Positions 48,134 to 57,367 of a DNA stretch of 64,000 nt are shown piece after piece (position 1 is the stretch's first letter; each line of letters opens with the position of its first letter). The notes below the pieces were generated by a model that was not told the origin of the DNA, did no database searches, and was given only the letters and a program-made list of their open reading frames with translations. The position numbers and the translations under genes were made by a program. The stretch is from positions 1,335,241 through 1,399,240 of the forward strand of contig NZ_LR130785.1 in the NCBI RefSeq assembly GCF_900626135.1, given 5' to 3'. Source of the DNA: Senegalia massiliensis (GTDB lineage Bacteria > Bacillota > Clostridia > Tissierellales > SIT17).

Positions 48134-50809
48134 GTGAAAAATAAAAAAGTAGTTTTAATAGATGGAAATAGTTTGTTACATAGAGCTTACCATGCCCTTC
48201 CCCCACTTAAAAATAAAGAAGGATTATTTACTAATGGTGTGTATGGTTTTATGACAATGTTGTATAAAATTTTAGAAGACTATAAACCAGAATATATTTC
48301 AGTAGCATTTGATAAAAAAGGCCCAACTTTTAGACATGAAGAGTATAAAGAGTATAAAGCTGGAAGAAAGAAAACACCAGATGATTTAAAAATGCAATTT
48401 CCTATGCTAAAAGATATACTGGATAAGATGAATATTCATTGGATAGAACTTGCAGGTTATGAGGCTGATGATATAGTTGGAACATTTTCAAAACATTGTA
48501 GTAATAAAAATATGGATGTAATTGTAGTTACAGGAGATAAAGACTATTTACAATTAGTAGATAAGAATATAAAAGTATTAATAACTAAAAAAGGAATGAC
48601 TAATTTAGAAGAATATGATGAGCAAGCTATGTTTGATAGATATAGCTTAACACCAGATGAGTTTGTAGATTTAAAAGGGCTTATGGGAGATAAATCAGAT
48701 AATATACCCGGCGTTCCAGGAATAGGTGAAAAGACTGGTATAAAATTACTTAAAAAGTATAATTCTATAGAAAATATATATGAAAATATAGATGAAATAT
48801 CTGGAAAAAAATTAAAGGAAAGATTAATTGAAAATAGAAATCAAGCTTTCATGAGTAAAATGTTAGCAAAAATTGTAACGAATGTTCCATTAGATATAGA
48901 TTTGGAAGCCATAAAAAAAGAAGAACCTAATCAATCTGAGTTATTAGAATTATATACTCAGTTTGAATTTAAAAGTTTTATTGATAAATTTGATAAAGAA
49001 ATCATACAAAATTCTAAAGAAAAGATAGATACAGAAGTAGAAATACTAAACTCTAAAAATGATTTATATAAAATAGTTAATAGTATAGATAAAGGTAACT
49101 TTATATTCAAATTCATAGTAAATGGTGAAAGTAATTTAAAAGATAAAATTTTAGGTGTTGGATTTAAATATAATGATGATAAATCATATTATGCTTCATT
49201 TGATGATGAAAAAGATACTAAAGAAAAATTAGATATTTTAGCTTCTGTATTTCAAAATGATAAGGTTGCTAAAATAGGTCATGATATAAAAGAAGATATT
49301 TTAATTTTATTTAGATATGGTATAGATATATATAATATATTTTTTGATTCATTAGTAGCAGGATATTTATTACAAGCTTCACAAAAAGAATATTCTCTGA
49401 AAACATTAGCAGATGAATATTTTAATATATCTATGCAAAATAAAGAAGATTTATTAGGTAAGGGTAGAAATAAAAAAACATTTGATCAAATATCAACTGA
49501 TACCATAGCTAATTTTATAGCTACTAAATTAAACGTAATTAATAAATTGAAAAAAGTATTGTTAGAAAAAATAGAAGAATATGATATGAAAGCTCTTCTT
49601 GAAAACATAGAAATGCCACTTATAAAAGTTTTGGCAGACATGCAGTATCAAGGATTTAAGATTGATATAGAGAAATTAAAAGAATTAGGATTAGAATTTG
49701 AGAATCAAATAAATAATTTAACTGAAGAAATATATGAATTGAGTGGGGAAAAGTTTAATATAAATTCTCCAAAGCAGTTAGGAGTTATTTTATTTGAAAA
49801 GCTTGAACTTCCTGTTATAAAAAAGACTAAAACTGGTTATTCAACTAATGCTGAAGTTTTAGATAAATTATTAGGAAAACATGAGGTAATAGAAAAAATA
49901 TTACAATATAGACAAATTGTGAAGATTAAATCAACTTATATAGATGGACTTATACCTTTAATTAATAAAGACACTAATAAGGTTCATTCTAGTTTCAATC
50001 AAACAATCACTACAACAGGTAGGATAAGTAGTACAAATCCTAACCTTCAAAATATCCCTATAAAAACTGAAGAAGGAAGAAAAATAAGAAAAGTTTTTGT
50101 TTCAAGAGATAAAGAGCATAAATTAGTAGATGCAGATTATTCACAAATAGAACTTCGTGTTTTAGCTCATATATCTGGGGATCCTAAATTAATAGAGGCA
50201 TTTGAAAATAAAGATGATATTCATGCAAAAACTGCTTCTGAAGTTTTTGAAGTGGAAAGAAAAGATGTAACATCACTAATGAGAAGTAGAGCTAAAGCGG
50301 TGAATTTTGGTATAGTTTATGGAATAAGTGACTATGGACTTTCTCGTGATTTAAATATAAGTAGAAAAGAAGCAAAAAAATATATTGATAATTATCTAAA
50401 AAATTATAGTTTAGTTAAAAATTATATGGAAGATATAGTGAGTGTTGCCAAAAAAAATGGATATGTAAAAACATTGTTAAATAGAAGGAGATTTATTCCA
50501 GAAATAAAATCCAGAAATTATAATGTAAGATCATTTGGCGAAAGAACAGCCATGAATACCCCTATACAAGGTACAGCTGCAGACATTATTAAAATAGCTA
50601 TGATAAATGTATATAGAGAATTAAAAAATAGAGGTTTAAAATCAAAATTGATTCTTCAAATTCATGATGAGTTAATAATAGAAACACATATAGATGAGAT
50701 AGAAGAAGTTAAATCTTTACTTAAAGAGTTAATGGAAAATGCAATAAAATTAAATGTACCATTAACTGTAGATATGAATGTAGGGAATAGTTGGTATGGG
50801 ACAAAATAA
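48134..50809 (+). CDS. polA: DNA polymerase I
   Basis: An 891-residue Pol I. Residues 1-290 form the 5'-3' flap nuclease (LIDGNSLLHRAYHALP, YEADDIVGT, GDKDYLQLV, GLMGDKSDNIPGVPGIGEKTG). About 310-480 is the 3'-5' exonuclease fold, but the first DxE catalytic motif is absent (FIFKFIVNG), so proofreading is likely lost as in Bacillus. About 500-891 is the polymerase: motif A DYSQIELR (D668), O-helix RSRAKAVNFGIVYG, motif C QIHDEL (D845). It fills gaps in replication and repair. GTG start eight bases after AAGGAG. Confidence 0.97.
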   Translation: MKNKKVVLIDGNSLLHRAYHALPPLKNKEGLFTNGVYGFMTMLYKILEDYKPEYISVAFDKKGPTFRHEEYKEYKAGRKKTPDDLKMQFPMLKDILDKMNIHWIELAGYEADDIVGTFSKHCSNKNMDVIVVTGDKDYLQLVDKNIKVLITKKGMTNLEEYDEQAMFDRYSLTPDEFVDLKGLMGDKSDNIPGVPGIGEKTGIKLLKKYNSIENIYENIDEISGKKLKERLIENRNQAFMSKMLAKIVTNVPLDIDLEAIKKEEPNQSELLELYTQFEFKSFIDKFDKEIIQNSKEKIDTEVEILNSKNDLYKIVNSIDKGNFIFKFIVNGESNLKDKILGVGFKYNDDKSYYASFDDEKDTKEKLDILASVFQNDKVAKIGHDIKEDILILFRYGIDIYNIFFDSLVAGYLLQASQKEYSLKTLADEYFNISMQNKEDLLGKGRNKKTFDQISTDTIANFIATKLNVINKLKKVLLEKIEEYDMKALLENIEMPLIKVLADMQYQGFKIDIEKLKELGLEFENQINNLTEEIYELSGEKFNINSPKQLGVILFEKLELPVIKKTKTGYSTNAEVLDKLLGKHEVIEKILQYRQIVKIKSTYIDGLIPLINKDTNKVHSSFNQTITTTGRISSTNPNLQNIPIKTEEGRKIRKVFVSRDKEHKLVDADYSQIELRVLAHISGDPKLIEAFENKDDIHAKTASEVFEVERKDVTSLMRSRAKAVNFGIVYGISDYGLSRDLNISRKEAKKYIDNYLKNYSLVKNYMEDIVSVAKKNGYVKTLLNRRRFIPEIKSRNYNVRSFGERTAMNTPIQGTAADIIKIAMINVYRELKNRGLKSKLILQIHDELIIETHIDEIEEVKSLLKELMENAIKLNVPLTVDMNVGNSWYGTK

Positions 50810-51422
50810 AATTAAAATAATAGGTTTGACAGGTGGTATCGCTACAGGCAAGACTACTGTTAAAAACATACTAATAAAATATGGATATAAAGTAATAGAT
50901 GCAGATGAAATATCAAGAGAAATAGTTAAAAAAGATAAACCAGCATATAAAGACATAGTAGCTTTCTTTGGGATAAATGTGTTAAACTCAAATGATGAAA
51001 TAAACCGTGAAAAATTAGGGGGTATTATTTTTAATAAAAAAGATTTAAGAAATAAACTTAATGAAATAGTACATCCAAGAGTCTATGAAGCTATTAGAAA
51101 AAATATTTATAAATATATTAAAGAAAATGAAAAAGTGATATTTATAGATATACCACTTTTAATAGAAGTAAGAAAAAGGTTAGAAAAAGAAAATATAATA
51201 TTTGATGAAATTTGGCTTATATACTTAAACAAAGATGAACAAATAAAGCGTTTAATGAATAGAGATGGATATACATTTAAAGAAGCTATGAGTAGAATAA
51301 ATTCTCAAATAGATATTGATGAAAAAATTAAATATTGTGATATAGTAATAGATAATTCTAGAGATATTGAACACACCAAAAAACAACTTAAGGTAGCTTT
51401 AAATAAAAATGACTTCATGTAG
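50796..51422 (+). CDS. coaE: Dephospho-CoA kinase
   Basis: A 208-residue P-loop kinase for the last step of coenzyme A synthesis. It has GLTGGIATGKTT (P-loop), VIDADEISREIV and a lid with Arg-rich RLMNRDG. It overlaps polA by 14 bases, and polA-coaE linkage is common in Clostridia. Confidence 0.96.
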   Translation: MGQNKIKIIGLTGGIATGKTTVKNILIKYGYKVIDADEISREIVKKDKPAYKDIVAFFGINVLNSNDEINREKLGGIIFNKKDLRNKLNEIVHPRVYEAIRKNIYKYIKENEKVIFIDIPLLIEVRKRLEKENIIFDEIWLIYLNKDEQIKRLMNRDGYTFKEAMSRINSQIDIDEKIKYCDIVIDNSRDIEHTKKQLKVALNKNDFM

Positions 51423-51434
51423 GTGGTGATATAG

Positions 51435-51983
51435 CTGAAAAAGAAAAAAATAATCTTATATATTTTTTTGATATTGATTGTATTAACATTATTTAATGTT
51501 AAAAACATAGGTCGTGCTATATATCCCTTAAAATATAAAGATTATATAGGGATATATTCGCAAACAAATGAATTAAAACCTAATTTAGTAGCAGCAATAA
51601 TAAATGTTGAAAGTAATTTTGATAAGGATGCAGTTTCTAATAAAAATGCAATTGGACTTATGCAAATATTACCAGAAACAGCTAAATGGATTGCTGATAC
51701 AAATAATATAAATGAGTTTGAAGCACATATGCTTTATGAGCCTGGAACAAATATAAAACTGGGAACTTGGTATATTAGAAATTTAATAGACCAATTTGAA
51801 AGTCTAGATTTAGCTTTAGCTGCATACAACGGAGGTAGTGGAAATGTTAATAAGTGGCTTAAGGATAAAAGGTATAGTGAAGATGGAAAAAAACTAGATT
51901 CTATACCATTTAAGGAAACAGAAGAATATGTAGAAAAAGTAAAAATTCAAAGTAAAATATATAAATTTTTATATGATTTTTAA
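51435..51983 (+). CDS. Membrane-anchored lytic transglycosylase
   Basis: A 182-residue SLT/GH23 enzyme. The N-terminus KKKKIILYIFLILIVLTLF is a signal anchor; the catalytic domain has AAIINVESNFDKDAVSNKNAIGLMQILPETAKW, with catalytic Glu in VES, and AAYNGGSGNVNKWL. AGGTGGTGA stands six bases before CTG at 51435, which keeps the Lys-rich N-terminus; the TTG at 51468 lies inside the membrane helix and has no ribosome site. It cleaves peptidoglycan glycan strands. Located right after coaE, probably one operon. Confidence 0.9.
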   Translation: MKKKKIILYIFLILIVLTLFNVKNIGRAIYPLKYKDYIGIYSQTNELKPNLVAAIINVESNFDKDAVSNKNAIGLMQILPETAKWIADTNNINEFEAHMLYEPGTNIKLGTWYIRNLIDQFESLDLALAAYNGGSGNVNKWLKDKRYSEDGKKLDSIPFKETEEYVEKVKIQSKIYKFLYDF

Positions 51984-52048
51984 GTAGTTTAAAGTTTAAC
52001 TATAGATAGTATAAATATTTATATCTGTAAATTTGAGGAGGAATATAA

Positions 52049-53737
52049 TTGAAAAAACAAAAGATTAAAATATTGTCAATTATAATGTTGATAAGTTTTA
52101 TCTTAACTGCATGTACAAATACTGGAGGAAATGATGGTGAAGATGAAAAACAATATGAAAAAGCAAGTGGTGGAGAAATTAGAATTCCAATTTCAAATGT
52201 AGAAAATATGAATCCATTATTAAGTGAAAATGAAAGTCTATATAGCTTTTATGATTTAATTTATGAAGGTCTATTTAGATTTAATAATGAGCATGATATA
52301 GAAAATTTATTAGCAAAAGATTATTCTATAAAAAATGAAGGTCGTACTATAAATATAGAGTTGAGAAGTGACGTAAAATGGCATGATGGAGAAAGCTTTA
52401 CTAGTAAAGATGTTAAGTTTACTTTAGATACATTAAGACATACATTTAAAAATAAGGAATATAGAGATATATTATCTAAATATGATAAATTAATTAAACC
52501 TGAAGACATAGAACATATATATAATGTTAGTATTATTGATGAAAAAAATATAGAAATTGATTTTGATAGAAGTTTTAGTAATTCAATTGAAACATTGAGC
52601 TTTCCTATATTTCCATCACATCAATTTTCTGATGAAGAAGGAAATTTTTCTTATGATAAATTTTTAGAAAGTGCAGAAGATTTTATGGCTATAGGTACTG
52701 GCCCTTATAAACTTTCTGAATATAATAAGGGAGAAAGTATAGCTCTGGAATCTAATGAAAATTGGTGGAATGAAGAAAAGCCATATATTAAAAATATAAA
52801 AGGTATAATATTAAAAGAAGATGAATTTAAAAAAGCCTTTGAAGATGAAAATATTGATGTACTAAAAACTACTTTTAAGAGCTTTGATGATTTTAAAAGT
52901 GACAAGAATGTTAAAATTCATGAATATCCAAGTAATGACTTTGATTTTCTAGGGTTCAATTTTAAAAAGGATATTTTCAAAGGCGAAGAAGGTAAAGCAA
53001 TAAGAAAAGCAATAGCATATGCTATTGATAGAGAAGAGATAATAGAAAAGGTTTATGATAATAATGCTACTAAAGCAGGACTTCCTATATTAAATAACTC
53101 TTATTTAATAAATGAAGAAAATGATAATTATGAATATGATGTTAAAAAAGCAAAGAAAATATTAAAAGATGCTGGATTTAAAAAATCAGGTGATGAAAAA
53201 CTTAAATTTAAATTAATTACGAATTCTAATGATAAATATAGAAAAGAAACTTCAGATATGATAGTAGAATATTTAGAAGAGATAGGAATAGAGATAGAAA
53301 AAATATATCAAGAAGATATAGAGAAAATGATGAGTGAAATAGAAAAAGGAAATTTTGATATTTCGCTATTAGGGTTAGAGTTATCTGAAAGTCCGAATTT
53401 GGCATTTGCTTTTCATTCTCAGAAGATAGAAGATGGTACTAATTTCATTTCATATAAAAATAAAGATATGGATGATCTTTTAGTTGAAGCCTTTAGTGCT
53501 AAAGATAGAGAAATAAAAAAGGAAAAATATTTTGAAATACAAAAAATATTATTAGAAGATTTACCATATGTAGGGTTGTTTTTTACTAATAATGCTTTAA
53601 TAATGGATGAAAGAATTAAAGGTGATATAGATCCATTAGAATATGGTGTATATAATAATATTGAAAAATGGTTTATACCGAAAGAATTACAAGAAAATAA
53701 AACAGAAGAAAATACAGAGGGAGAAAAGCAAGAGTAA
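52049..53737 (+). CDS. Oligopeptide-binding lipoprotein (SBP family 5)
   Basis: A 562-residue extracellular solute-binding protein. The lipobox LTAC places the lipidated Cys at about residue 22. The SBP_bac_5 fold is visible in LIYEGLFRFNNEHDIENLLAKDYSI, WHDGESFTSKDVKFTLDTL and RKAIAYAIDREEII, with NPLLSENE near the start. It feeds peptides or a similar ligand to an ABC permease that is not encoded nearby. TTG start after GAGGAGG. Confidence 0.93.
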   Translation: MKKQKIKILSIIMLISFILTACTNTGGNDGEDEKQYEKASGGEIRIPISNVENMNPLLSENESLYSFYDLIYEGLFRFNNEHDIENLLAKDYSIKNEGRTINIELRSDVKWHDGESFTSKDVKFTLDTLRHTFKNKEYRDILSKYDKLIKPEDIEHIYNVSIIDEKNIEIDFDRSFSNSIETLSFPIFPSHQFSDEEGNFSYDKFLESAEDFMAIGTGPYKLSEYNKGESIALESNENWWNEEKPYIKNIKGIILKEDEFKKAFEDENIDVLKTTFKSFDDFKSDKNVKIHEYPSNDFDFLGFNFKKDIFKGEEGKAIRKAIAYAIDREEIIEKVYDNNATKAGLPILNNSYLINEENDNYEYDVKKAKKILKDAGFKKSGDEKLKFKLITNSNDKYRKETSDMIVEYLEEIGIEIEKIYQEDIEKMMSEIEKGNFDISLLGLELSESPNLAFAFHSQKIEDGTNFISYKNKDMDDLLVEAFSAKDREIKKEKYFEIQKILLEDLPYVGLFFTNNALIMDERIKGDIDPLEYGVYNNIEKWFIPKELQENKTEENTEGEKQE

Positions 53738-53792
53738 TAGACTTGACAACTATAGTATTTAGAGTTAAAATATAAAAGCAGTCTAAATACTA

Positions 53793-53879
53793 GCCGTGGT
53801 GGTGGAATTGGCAGACACGCTATCTTGAGGGGGTAGTGGTCAAATGACCGTGCGGGTTCAAGTCCCGCCCTCGGCACCA
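53793..53879 (+). tRNA. tRNA-Leu (GAG)
   Basis: An 87-nt class II tRNA with encoded CCA. The anticodon loop TTGAGGG gives GAG, reading CUC/CUU. It has a long variable arm and a GCGGGTTCAAGTCCCGC T-arm. The acceptor stem GCCGTGG / CCTCGGC has one U-U mismatch at pair 5-68. Confidence 0.95.
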
Positions 53880-53884
53880 AATTT

Positions 53885-53923
53885 ATAAAAGGACAGAGAT
53901 TAATCTCTGTCCTTTTATAATAT
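53885..53923 (+). terminator. Terminator after tRNA-Leu(GAG)
   Basis: A perfect 17-bp palindrome (ATAAAAGGACAGAGATT and its complement) that folds with a 3-4-base loop and ends in a T-rich stretch, six bases after the tRNA. Confidence 0.85.
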
Positions 53924-53945
53924 ATAATTATACGGGGGAAATTAT

Positions 53946-55013
53946 ATGATTAATATACTACATATTGATATGGATGCATTTTATGCTTCCATAGAACAAC
54001 GTGATAACAAAAAATTAAGAGGAAAACCTGTAGCAGTTGGAGGTAGTCCTAATGGAAGAGGTGTAGTGTGTGCAGCTAGCTATGAAGCACGTAAGTATGG
54101 TGTGAAATCTGCAATGAGTTCAAAGCATGCTCAGTACCTTTGTAAAGATTTAATTTTTGTAGAGACAAATAAAAATAAATATAAAAGAGAGTCAAATCAT
54201 ATAAGAAACATATTTAAAAAATATTCAAATAATATTGAGCCTTTATCATTAGATGAAGCTTATATAGAAATAAAAGACAAAAATTTATCTGAAGTCTTAA
54301 AGATTGCTAAAAATATTAAAAAGGACATAAAAATTCAGCTGAACTTAACATGTTCAGTAGGGATATCTTATAATAAATTTTTAGCCAAGTTAGCATCAGA
54401 TATGAATAAACCTAATGGAATAACAATTATAAGAAAAGAAGAAGCTATAAAGATATTAAGCCCTATGCCTATACGAAAATTATGGGGAGTAGGTAAGAAA
54501 ACAGAAAAAATACTTAATAGTTTGGGCATATATACAATTTATGATATACAAAATTATGATGAAAATGTATTGGTGGAAAGACTAGGTAAAAAAGGTAGCG
54601 AACTAATGATGTTTTCAAAAGGCATAGATAATAGAAAAATAGAAGGTAATTCATTGCCACAATCTATAAGTGAAGAAAACACTTTCTCATACGATATTGA
54701 TAATATAGAATATATCCATGAAAAAATAAATGAATATTCTAATGATATTTATAATAGAATTATAAAAAGAGGTTATAAATATAGAACTATAACAATAAAA
54801 TTAAAATATAATGATTTTTCTATAGAAACTAGGTCATTAACACTAGAAAATGCAACAGATAGTTTGAAAGTACTTAAAGCCACATCTCATTTTATATTTA
54901 AAAATAAATTTAATATAAATAAAAAAATAAGGTTATTAGGGGTAGGAGTATCTAATTTTATATATCCAAATGATCCAGTACAAATAAGATTTGATTTAGA
55001 TGATTATTTCTAA
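53946..55013 (+). CDS. dinB: DNA polymerase IV
   Basis: A 355-residue Y-family translesion polymerase. Catalytic residues are in HIDMDAFYASIE (Asp8) and PLSLDEAYIE (Asp103, Glu104); the thumb has KLASDMNKPNG; the little finger follows. The C-terminal QIRFDLDDYF has a beta-clamp-binding peptide (QxxFDL). GGGG precedes the ATG. No LexA-type box is clear upstream. Confidence 0.96.
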   Translation: MINILHIDMDAFYASIEQRDNKKLRGKPVAVGGSPNGRGVVCAASYEARKYGVKSAMSSKHAQYLCKDLIFVETNKNKYKRESNHIRNIFKKYSNNIEPLSLDEAYIEIKDKNLSEVLKIAKNIKKDIKIQLNLTCSVGISYNKFLAKLASDMNKPNGITIIRKEEAIKILSPMPIRKLWGVGKKTEKILNSLGIYTIYDIQNYDENVLVERLGKKGSELMMFSKGIDNRKIEGNSLPQSISEENTFSYDIDNIEYIHEKINEYSNDIYNRIIKRGYKYRTITIKLKYNDFSIETRSLTLENATDSLKVLKATSHFIFKNKFNINKKIRLLGVGVSNFIYPNDPVQIRFDLDDYF

Positions 55014-55026
55014 TTAGGAGGAAATT

Positions 55027-55812
55027 ATGGGAAGGTATAAGAGAAGGTATAGAAATAAAAGAACTGTTAAGGACAAGCTTATATATATATTTCTTTTTGG
55101 TATTGTTTCACCTATTATAGCTATTACGTTAGGATTTTTTTTAGTTAAATATATAATATATCCAGGATTTATTATTAATCAGAATAATCAACAAGTAATT
55201 ACTGAAGATAAAACTAAAGAGGTTGAAAATAATGCAAATACCTTAAATATTTTTAATATACAAATTGGAGGATTTAATGAGCTAAATAATGCAAAAGCTC
55301 TTAAAGAATCAGTAAATAATAAAGGGTTTGCTGCCTATGTAGTAAAATTAGATAATTATAAAGTTTTCTCAGGAACATTTTTAAGCAAAGAACATGCAGA
55401 AGAATATAAAAAACATTTAGACCAAAATATTGAAGAAAGCTTTTTACATGAAAATACTATAAATATAAAAACTGATTTTGGTGAGGATCTAAAAAAAGAA
55501 GACAGTAAAAAGATATTACAATTAATTAATAAATATAATGACATATATATATCTGAAACTTCAATTTGGGAAGAAACATTAATATCAAAAAAGTCAAAAG
55601 ATATTAAGAATATAATTCAAAAGAATAATGATGATTTAAATGAAATTCATGAATCTATAAAGGTAGAAACTGAGATTATGAAGAACTTCAAGAAAATATT
55701 AGAAGCTAGAAAAAAAATTGCTTCTGAAATTAATGATAAAAACATTTTGGAAAAATATTCAGCTTATACCAAAATATTAGTTGATTATGTAAATATAATT
55801 AGAATAAAGTAA
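55027..55812 (+). CDS. SPOR-domain membrane protein
   Basis: A 261-residue protein: a very basic N-terminus (GRYKRRYRNKRTVKDK), one membrane helix (about 18-47), and a SPOR domain at about 72-145 (NIFNIQIGGFNELNNAKALKESVNNKGFAAYVVKLDNYKVFSGTFLSKEHAEEYKKHL). A helical extracellular tail follows. SPOR domains bind denuded septal glycan, suggesting a role in division or sporulation envelope work. It starts 13 bp after dinB. Confidence 0.85.
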   Translation: MGRYKRRYRNKRTVKDKLIYIFLFGIVSPIIAITLGFFLVKYIIYPGFIINQNNQQVITEDKTKEVENNANTLNIFNIQIGGFNELNNAKALKESVNNKGFAAYVVKLDNYKVFSGTFLSKEHAEEYKKHLDQNIEESFLHENTINIKTDFGEDLKKEDSKKILQLINKYNDIYISETSIWEETLISKKSKDIKNIIQKNNDDLNEIHESIKVETEIMKNFKKILEARKKIASEINDKNILEKYSAYTKILVDYVNIIRIK

Positions 55813-55853
55813 AGAAATTGATAAAATATAAATTATAATTAATAGATGTCTTA

Positions 55854-55883
55854 TTGTGAAATTAGTATAAATGATGTTATAAT
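55854..55883 (+). promoter_or_regulatory. rnf operon promoter and leader
   Basis: TTGTGA, 18-bp spacer, TATAAT. The start of transcription would leave a leader of about 130 bases. The leader holds a palindromic decamer TTGTATACA(T/A) twice (55901 and 55977), 76 bp apart, and a small TTAGCTTTAGCTAA dyad. The protein binding there, if any, is unknown; a full Rex site is not evident. Confidence 0.6.
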
Positions 55884-56023
55884 ATATTTATCTATTTATA
55901 TTGTATACATTTATTTTTAATAATATATTAGCTTTAGCTAACAATAAGGCATTATTTTTTTGTAGTTTAAAGCATATTGTATACAAGAATTATTCTAATA
56001 AAATATTAAAAGAGGTGAAATTA

Positions 56024-57349
56024 ATGAATTTACAATCTCAAACTTTTAAAGGTGGTATTCATCCTCCACACTTTAAAAAGGCTACTGAAAATTTAACTAT
56101 AGAAAGAGCAAAGACTCCTGATATGGTTTATATACCTATGCAACAACATATAGGGGCACCTTGTGAACCAATAGTTAAAGTAGGAGATTCTGTTAAAATA
56201 GGGCAAAAAATTGGTGAAGCTAAAGCTTTTGTGTCAGCACCAATTCACTCTAGTGTATCTGGAAAAGTAAAAAAAATTCAAAAACTAGATACACCTACAG
56301 GGAATGCTACAACAATTATAATAGAATCAGATGGTAAAAATGAGATACATGAAAGCGTTGTATCTAAAGGAAAAATTGATGATCTAACAAAAGAAGAAAT
56401 AGTGAAAGTAATAAAAGAAGCAGGTATTACAGGCCTTGGTGGGGCTGGTTTTCCTACTCATGTAAAATTATCACCACCCCCTGAAAAAAAGGTTGATACA
56501 GTAATTTTAAATGGAGCAGAATGTGAACCTTATTTGACTGCTGACCATAGATTAATGTTAGAGCAACCTGAAATGATTATTAAAGGATTAAAGGCTATAA
56601 TGAAAGCAGTAGAGGTTACAAAAGGATTTATAGGAATAGAAGATAATAAACCTGATGCTATAAAAGTAATGATGGAAGCATCAAAAGATGAAAAAAATAT
56701 TCAAGTTGTTCCTGTTAAAACTAAATATCCTCAAGGAGATGAAAAAAGATTAATTAATTCTATCACTAAAAGAGAAGTACCAAACGGTGGACTTCCAATG
56801 GATGTTGGGGTAGTTGTAAATAATGTTGGTACAGCTCATGCTATTGGTAATGCTTTTGAAACAGGTATGCCTTTAGTAGAAAGGGTTGCAACTATTACAG
56901 GTAGTGGTATAAACAATCCAAAAAATTTAATTATAAAGATTGGTACTCCATTTAAAGATATAATAGATCAGTGTGGAGGATTCAAGGACAAGCCTGGTAA
57001 AATTATTATGGGAGGCCCTATGATGGGGATTGCTCAACATTCAATTGAGGTACCTACAATAAAAGGGACATCAGGTATATTAGTTTTAGATAAAGAAGAA
57101 GCAAAAATTCCAGACCCAGATCCTTGTATAAGATGTGCTAAATGTGTGGATATATGTCCTGTAAATTTACAACCATTATTTATAAGTAAATTATCTCTTA
57201 AAAGAATGTATGAAGAAGCGGGTAGTTATAATGCTCTAAGTTGTATTGAATGTGGTTCATGTTCATTTGTATGTCCTTCAAAGAGACCATTACTTCAATC
57301 AATAAGAGTAGCTAAAAGAGAAATCTTATCAAATAGGAAGAAAAGTTAA
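56024..57349 (+). CDS. rnfC: Rnf complex subunit RnfC
   Basis: A 441-residue peripheral subunit that binds NADH/FMN and iron-sulfur clusters of the ferredoxin:NAD+ oxidoreductase. It has the N-terminal FKGGIHPPHFK, the nucleotide/flavin region GLGGAGFPTHVKL and GAECEPYLTADHRLM, and two 4Fe-4S motifs CIRCAKCVDICP and CIECGSCSFVCP. The ATG at 56024 follows AGAGGTGA; the upstream frame contains only leader-like sequence. First gene of rnfCDGEAB. Confidence 0.96.
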   Translation: MNLQSQTFKGGIHPPHFKKATENLTIERAKTPDMVYIPMQQHIGAPCEPIVKVGDSVKIGQKIGEAKAFVSAPIHSSVSGKVKKIQKLDTPTGNATTIIIESDGKNEIHESVVSKGKIDDLTKEEIVKVIKEAGITGLGGAGFPTHVKLSPPPEKKVDTVILNGAECEPYLTADHRLMLEQPEMIIKGLKAIMKAVEVTKGFIGIEDNKPDAIKVMMEASKDEKNIQVVPVKTKYPQGDEKRLINSITKREVPNGGLPMDVGVVVNNVGTAHAIGNAFETGMPLVERVATITGSGINNPKNLIIKIGTPFKDIIDQCGGFKDKPGKIIMGGPMMGIAQHSIEVPTIKGTSGILVLDKEEAKIPDPDPCIRCAKCVDICPVNLQPLFISKLSLKRMYEEAGSYNALSCIECGSCSFVCPSKRPLLQSIRVAKREILSNRKKS

Positions 57350-57367
57350 TTTAATAGGAGGGTTACT

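Noticed and set aside
53419-53880. Minus-strand ORF of 153 codons antisense to the peptide-binding lipoprotein gene and tRNA-Leu(GAG)
   Set aside because: It reads through the complement of the tRNA and has no ribosome site; the C-terminal part is simply the complement of low-complexity coding sequence.
55854-55883. Rex-type redox operator at the rnf promoter
   Set aside because: TTGTGA occurs as the -35, but the matching TTCACAA half is absent, so no full Rex site can be claimed.
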